Positions 7,725 to 11,042 of a stretch of 11,042 nt of DNA are shown in pieces. The stretch is taken from positions 1 through 11,042 of the forward strand of contig JAIOTL010000037.1 of the NCBI GenBank assembly GCA_021106775.1, written 5' to 3'. Under the pieces are notes generated by a model. The model was not told where the DNA came from. It saw only the letters and a program-made list of their open reading frames with translations, and made no database searches. The first letter of the stretch is position 1. Each line of letters starts with the position of its first letter. Source of the DNA: Planctomycetota bacterium. Its GTDB lineage: Bacteria > Planctomycetota > UBA8742 > SKZP01 > JAIOTL01. The translations under genes were made by a program, and so were the position numbers.

Positions 7725-8927
7725 ATGAAGATTACCAAACTTCAGCTTTTTATTGCAGTCGGATTGATTGCACTTTTCGCGTCTCAGGTTTATGCAATGG
7801 AACTCAGCCCAAAATCTGCAACTACCGGGATTTCCGACCCCGACAAAGTTACTGCTGATGACGTTCTCTCATTCTTTGGCGGAACGAATTTACGTCTTTA
7901 CAGCAAGTACTACGAAGGTGGTACAGATGCATGGGAGGTTTACTTGAGGATGCGTGCCACAGCAGGTTTGACTGCGGATTTAGGAGCGATTCTTCTGGGA
8001 CTTACACTGGAAACCGGCACTCCGAATACATCAAACTTGGCTTATGGACAACCAAAAAGTAATCATGTTGATTATTTTTTCCTGTCCGATTTCAACGCCT
8101 ATTTCAAAAACTCTTATGCAATTTGGCGCGCTCAGGAAATGATTTACCTTGCAATGGGCAGGTTTCCGTGGACTATTGATAAAAACAAGAAAATGTACGT
8201 TTATTGAACAGACATAACTTTTGACAGCGATGTCATGCTTGATTCTATTGGATTATTCCCTGTGTTTTACGACAAAGATGACACGATTTTCTCAATGTCA
8301 GCAGTTTTGTCGTATCTTGGAAAATATATGTCAACAACAGTACCTGTTGAAAATCCTGCATGGCGTCATTTCCTCATGCTTAGCCTTCAGCCCAAGGTTG
8401 ACATGAAACTTGAAATGATGAACCTTCTGCTTGGTGCTGGACTCTGGGCAATAACGCATCCTAACGACATCCAAGCTGCCGGTGGTTCATCCAAAGCATG
8501 GGGCAAAGACATATTCGGTACAAACAAAGATGCGAATCTTGTGCTGTTCGAAATATTCGTGAAAATGTCAATTGACAAACTTAACCTTTACTTTCATACA
8601 ACCTACAATGCGGGCTCAGAAGAACAAAATCTTGCCGCTATAATCGGCTTTAACATCGGTTCAAAAAACAAAACTGGAGACATCCGCTTCGGTGCATGCC
8701 TGTATTATATCGACAATTATGCATGGCTTGAAACCTTCGCAAGCGGGACACTCGGTGTCGGTTATAAAGGTGTTCAACTTGCATTCGACTGGATGTTCTT
8801 CCAGAATATGAGCTTCTATGCTCGGTGCACATTCAAAAACCAAATCGCAGACAACGACGATAGTACAGGTATGATTTATATTACAACCGGAGTTAGCGTA
8901 AAATTCAGCCTGAAACCGAAGAAATAA
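7725..8927 (+). pseudogene. Tandem paralogue of the porin, interrupted by one in-frame TGA
   Basis: A 401-codon frame encodes a second porin-like barrel: signal peptide (1-24, cleaved after QVYA), then the same landmarks as the upstream gene (NLRLYS, FLSDFNAYFKNSYAIW, the GRF segment, VLSYLGKY, AITHP, KDANL, EEQN, YYID, GVQL, WMFFQNM, TFKNQI). The only lesion is TGA at 8205-8207 (codon 161). The two paralogues align without a gap across it, where the upstream gene has Arg173 (AGA), so one base change explains it. The reading frame is the same on both sides, so this is a nonsense change and not a frameshift. TGA ends the sigma gene normally, so a general recoding is unlikely. Everything downstream remains coding-like, pointing to recent loss, readthrough, a phase- or strain-dependent state, or a sequencing error. 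If not read through, the product is a 160-residue fragment that cannot close a barrel. Confidence 0.85.
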
Positions 8928-8948
8928 ACTCAAACTTTATCGATTGTT

Positions 8949-8981
8949 ATGCTGGGGGGTCAATCATCCAGCATTTTTTTT
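8949..8981 (+). terminator. Intrinsic terminator of the porin paralogue
   Basis: ATGCTGG (8949-8955) pairs with CCAGCAT (8968-8974), with a 12-base loop, and is followed by eight T (8974-8981). It lies 21 bases after the TAA. An intact terminator and ribosome-binding site suggest that the interrupted gene lost function recently, if at all. Confidence 0.88.
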
Positions 8982-9082
8982 AAACAAATATTATAGATGA
9001 CCGATATTATATAAGTTTTAACGTATGTATGCTAACATGCGGGATTCGCTGGATCCGAAAATATTGAAAATTAATATAAAAA

Positions 9083-9157
9083 TCATATTTTCATAAAATA
9101 TAATTCATATTTTATAAAACAATCCGATTGTATACTAAACATACAAATACAATCCGA
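9083..9157. promoter_or_regulatory. Palindrome-rich upstream region of the DUF2188-type gene
   Basis: Several overlapping repeats crowd here. ATATTTT-CAT-AAAATAT forms a 17-base palindrome (9085-9101). TCATATTTTCATAAAA (9083-9098) recurs one base shorter at 9105-9119. CAATCCGA occurs at 9120-9127 and again 30 bases later at 9150-9157. GATTGTAT (9126-9133) and ATACAATC (9147-9154) form an 8-bp inverted repeat that overlaps a possible -10 (TATACT, 9131-9136). This looks like a repressor or activator binding region. The regulator is unknown. Confidence 0.4.
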
Positions 9158-9173
9158 AACTGGATAAACTTTG

Positions 9174-9180
9174 AAAGGAG
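9174..9180 (+). promoter_or_regulatory. Ribosome-binding site fixing the DUF2188-type start
   Basis: AAAGGAG lies five bases before ATG 9186. It overlaps an in-frame TTG at 9171, which is therefore not the start. Confidence 0.8.
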
Positions 9181-9185
9181 TTACC

Positions 9186-9443
9186 ATGTTCTTAAAATGG
9201 TTATTCTCAGCGAGAAAAAAAACAAAAAGCGGGACATATCACATCGTCTGGGACAGTGATTCATCGAAATGGTTTGTGAAAAAAGATGGTGAACAAAATC
9301 CCGTAAGTGACCATGAAACCAAGAAGTCCGCGCTTGATGCCGGTGATAAAATTGGCAGCGAACTTGCAACCGGTCAGTTGATTGTTCACAAAATGGACGG
9401 TGATGTTCAGAAAAGCGTCAATTATGGACGCCAGGCAGCATAG
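9186..9443 (+). CDS. Small DUF2188-type protein
   Basis: The product is 85 residues. After a short N-terminal extension (MFLKWLFSARKK), residues 17-80 match the DUF2188 pattern as I know it: a YHIVW strand, a W-x-V-K-K-DG strand (WFVKKDG, 29-35), a T-K-K-S-A-L-D-A helix (45-52), then LIVHKMDGDV (65-74) and a final S-V-N-Y-G. Family members are small, mostly uncharacterised proteins, sometimes linked to stress; no biochemical role can be assigned. The N-terminal segment (Phe, Leu, Trp then basic residues) is too short for a signal peptide and might be an amphipathic membrane-touching helix. The gene ends in TAG and is convergent with the HtrA-like gene. The palindrome-rich upstream region suggests tight regulation. 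Confidence 0.8.
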   Translation: MFLKWLFSARKKTKSGTYHIVWDSDSSKWFVKKDGEQNPVSDHETKKSALDAGDKIGSELATGQLIVHKMDGDVQKSVNYGRQAA

Positions 9444-9476
9444 CCAAGCCTCGCTGGTTTAAAATTTCAACATTTT

Positions 9477-9507
9477 CAATAGGACTTGAAGCTCTTGAGT
9501 CCTATTG
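9477..9507. terminator. Ten-base-pair hairpin between convergent genes
   Basis: CAATAGGACT (9477-9486) pairs perfectly with AGTCCTATTG (9498-9507) around an 11-base loop, 34 bases after the DUF2188-type stop. No T run follows on either strand, so it may be a bidirectional 3'-end structure more than a classical terminator. Confidence 0.5.
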
Positions 9508-9519
9508 CTGATATTGTGA

Positions 9520-9541
9520 GAAAAATCAGGTTTACCTGATT
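9520..9541 (-). terminator. Intrinsic terminator of the HtrA-like gene
   Basis: Read on the minus strand, AATCAGG-TAAA-CCTGATT forms a seven-base-pair hairpin that merges into a run of five T (complement of 9521-9525). It overlaps the TAA stop (9540-9542). The stem is short, so strength is moderate. Confidence 0.55.
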
Positions 9542-10898
9542 AATCTTTGCGTTCACCCAGGATAAGCTTAATCGAAATTTCTTCATTGCCTCTTTTTATT
9601 TGCAGAATAAGTTCTTCGCCCGGTTCAGACAACGACATTAATTTATAAAGCATCATCAAGTTTTTCAAAGGTTTGTTATTTACCAGAAGAACTTCGTCGC
9701 CAACCTTCAAACCGAATTTATCTGCAGGTGAATCTTTGGTAACCTCCCTAATTACAATCCTTTTGCTCTCGGTTTTCATATCATACTGGAACGAAAGAAT
9801 AATACCCACAAACACTCTCTTAACTCTCTTAAATTCAATCAGGTTTTCGGAAATCTTTTTCAGTTGATTCGCAGGCAGCACAAAACTTATGCGATCACTC
9901 CCAAAAACCGCAGCATTGTCATATTTCATCGATAACTCGTTAACAATCTCTTCAACAACCTGTTTTGCGATGCTTTTCATCTCAGGTCTAACGATTTTAT
10001 CGATTATTTTTAGGATTCTTTCTGACAGATTCTTCTGCTCTTGCATTTGGTCCTTAAAATAACTCGACCAGACAATGCCCATTAACTCGCCGTTGGAATT
10101 CATGCAAAGTCCGCCAGGATCACCAGGATTTGTCGCAGAATTAATCTGGATTACGCCAAAAAACGGTTTCTTACCGATATACATAATTCTGTTTGTGCCA
10201 GAAACTGTTGTACTTTTTATCGAAGTTGTCAAGCCATAAGGATTTCCGCAAACTATGGCAAGTGAGCCGGTTTTTATATTATCATCCTCAGAAAATTCGA
10301 TTTCCGACAAATCTGTTTTATCAATCTTAATAATCGCAAGTTTGCTGACCTCATCGATAGCCCAAACTTCCGCGTTGAAGCTTTGCGAGTCAAAGTTGAC
10401 AAGAATTTGGTCAGCATCATGCAAAGGTTGAGCAAGAGTCAGGATATAACCGTCTTTATTAACGATTACACCGGAAAAGTTGAGTAAAGTGAAACTTCCA
10501 AAGGATTCAACAGTGTTATTACCATTCGACTTCTCTGGAACTTTAGTGCCTTTGTTGTCACCATCTATTTTACTTAACACGATAATCCTGACAGACGATT
10601 TCTGTGCTTTCTCTGCGATTTCAATCATTTCGCGTTCAAAGCTTTTTAATGTCGGATATTTTTCTTCACGCTTCTCTTCTGGTTTTTCATCGGAATTTTC
10701 AGCAGGTTCTGTTTTATCAGAATCTGTCATTTGAAAAGTACTTTCATCAAAAACTCGCGATTCTGAGTATATCTTGATGGGATCGTATAAAAATTTTGAT
10801 TTACCTGTTTTGCTCGATATATTTTCCGACCCTGAGAAAGTGACAGAAATTGCTGTTGAAATAATAATGCACAGAGCAGCAAAAATATATTTATTCAT
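9540..10898 (-). CDS. HtrA/Deg-like pseudoprotease with C-terminal PDZ domain
   Basis: This 452-residue protein has an N-terminal hydrophobic segment (4-21; signal peptide or anchor), a low-complexity acidic Glu/Lys stretch (58-80), a trypsin-like HtrA core (about 95-280), a helical insert (about 284-325) and a PDZ domain (about 360-448: GIILS, then SPADKFGLKVGDEVLLVNNKPL). The core keeps the landmarks GVIVNKDGYILT, LAIIKID, GNPYG and NPGxxGG, but the catalytic positions are changed: the His of TNNHVV is Gln157, the Asp of TDLAV is Lys186, and the Ser of GNSGG is Pro261 (GDPGG). His160 and Asp182 are nearby but displaced, and there is no replacement serine in the loop. It is therefore probably inactive as a protease and may bind peptides or scaffold envelope proteins. 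ATG 10898 has only a weak upstream site (GGAT). The gene is monocistronic in this window. Confidence 0.85.
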   Translation of the reverse strand: MNKYIFAALCIIISTAISVTFSGSENISSKTGKSKFLYDPIKIYSESRVFDESTFQMTDSDKTEPAENSDEKPEEKREEKYPTLKSFEREMIEIAEKAQKSSVRIIVLSKIDGDNKGTKVPEKSNGNNTVESFGSFTLLNFSGVIVNKDGYILTLAQPLHDADQILVNFDSQSFNAEVWAIDEVSKLAIIKIDKTDLSEIEFSEDDNIKTGSLAIVCGNPYGLTTSIKSTTVSGTNRIMYIGKKPFFGVIQINSATNPGDPGGLCMNSNGELMGIVWSSYFKDQMQEQKNLSERILKIIDKIVRPEMKSIAKQVVEEIVNELSMKYDNAAVFGSDRISFVLPANQLKKISENLIEFKRVKRVFVGIILSFQYDMKTESKRIVIREVTKDSPADKFGLKVGDEVLLVNNKPLKNLMMLYKLMSLSEPGEELILQIKRGNEEISIKLILGERKD

Positions 10899-10923
10899 TT
10901 CCTACATCCATTTGCACCAATAT

Positions 10924-10953
10924 ATACTAGTTACAACTTTTCCTGTTTGTCAT
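10924..10953 (-). promoter_or_regulatory. Candidate promoter of the HtrA-like gene
   Basis: On the minus strand ATGACA (10953-10948) resembles the -35 consensus at five of six bases. TAGTAT (10929-10924) follows after 18 bases as a weaker -10. The start codon lies 26 bases beyond. Confidence 0.35.
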
Positions 10954-11042
10954 GTCTTCACATTACAATTGGATTCAACCCAAAAACCTAGTAATTTCGT
11001 TGTAACATAAATGAGTGGAGCAAAAGTTGTTATATCTACAAT
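10930..11042. other. Region upstream of the HtrA-like gene, with inverted repeats
   Basis: No gene is supported here. GTTACAAC (10930-10937) is inverted at GTTGTAAC (10999-11006), and ACAACTTTT (10933-10941) is inverted at AAAAGTTGT (11022-11030). These spaced repeats could be binding sites or chance in AT-rich DNA. Confidence 0.25.

Noticed and set aside
8205..8207. TGA read as selenocysteine or by a recoded genetic code
   Set aside because: The aligned residue in the paralogue is Arg, barrels of this kind have no known selenocysteine, no convincing SECIS-like hairpin was seen just after it, and the sigma factor gene ends normally in TGA.
8235..8927. A separate gene starting at ATG 8235
   Set aside because: No ribosome-binding site precedes it, it lacks a signal peptide, and it is the second half of the interrupted porin in the same frame.
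9540..10898. Active DegP/HtrA protease
   Set aside because: His, Asp and Ser positions are Gln157, Lys186 and Pro261.
1..11042. CRISPR array, tRNA or rRNA gene
   Set aside because: No regularly spaced repeats or recognisable RNA gene structure was found on either strand by eye.

Overview
The window reads as chromosomal DNA from an AT-rich, diderm (Gram-negative-type) bacterium. The evidence is two outer-membrane beta-barrel proteins with Sec signal peptides, an HtrA-like envelope protein, a secreted caspase-like protein, an ECF sigma factor and ordinary bacterial stop codons (TAA, TAG and TGA all end genes). The gene mix, the many proteins of unknown family and a GTAG-flanked REP-type repeat would fit an uncultured or sparsely sampled phylum, but I cannot assign taxonomy from sequence alone. 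I see no phage, plasmid, CRISPR, tRNA or rRNA gene.

Layout. 1-80 holds the tail of an upstream plus-strand reading frame, followed by about 220 bases with coding-like but broken frames. 309-4013 is a large exported protein: signal peptide, eight tandem beta-sandwich repeats of the PPC (bacterial pre-peptidase C-terminal) type, then a C-terminal caspase/metacaspase-like C14 domain with an intact His/Cys dyad. 4014-4301 separates convergent genes and carries two stem-loops, a decayed interspersed repeat and a clean pair of inverted REP hairpins. On the minus strand, an ECF sigma factor (5317-5949) is followed by an unrecognised 294-residue helical protein (4302-5186); together they look like a two-gene unit.

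Divergent from the sigma gene, on the plus strand, is a porin-like outer-membrane protein (6277-7521) with a strong terminator. A tandem paralogue follows (7725-8927) whose frame is complete except for one in-frame TGA at codon 161. A small DUF2188-type protein (9186-9443) has a palindrome-rich upstream region. The window closes with a minus-strand HtrA-like protein (9540-10898) that keeps the fold signature and PDZ domain but has lost all three catalytic residues, so it is probably a pseudoprotease.

How they may work together (inference): most genes act in or on the cell envelope. The ECF sigma factor divergent from the porin makes an envelope-responsive regulatory link plausible, with the adjacent 294-residue protein a candidate partner. 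Nothing in the sequence proves that link. The most unusual items are the eight-PPC caspase, the triple-dead HtrA protein, the nonsense-interrupted porin paralogue and the REP pair.
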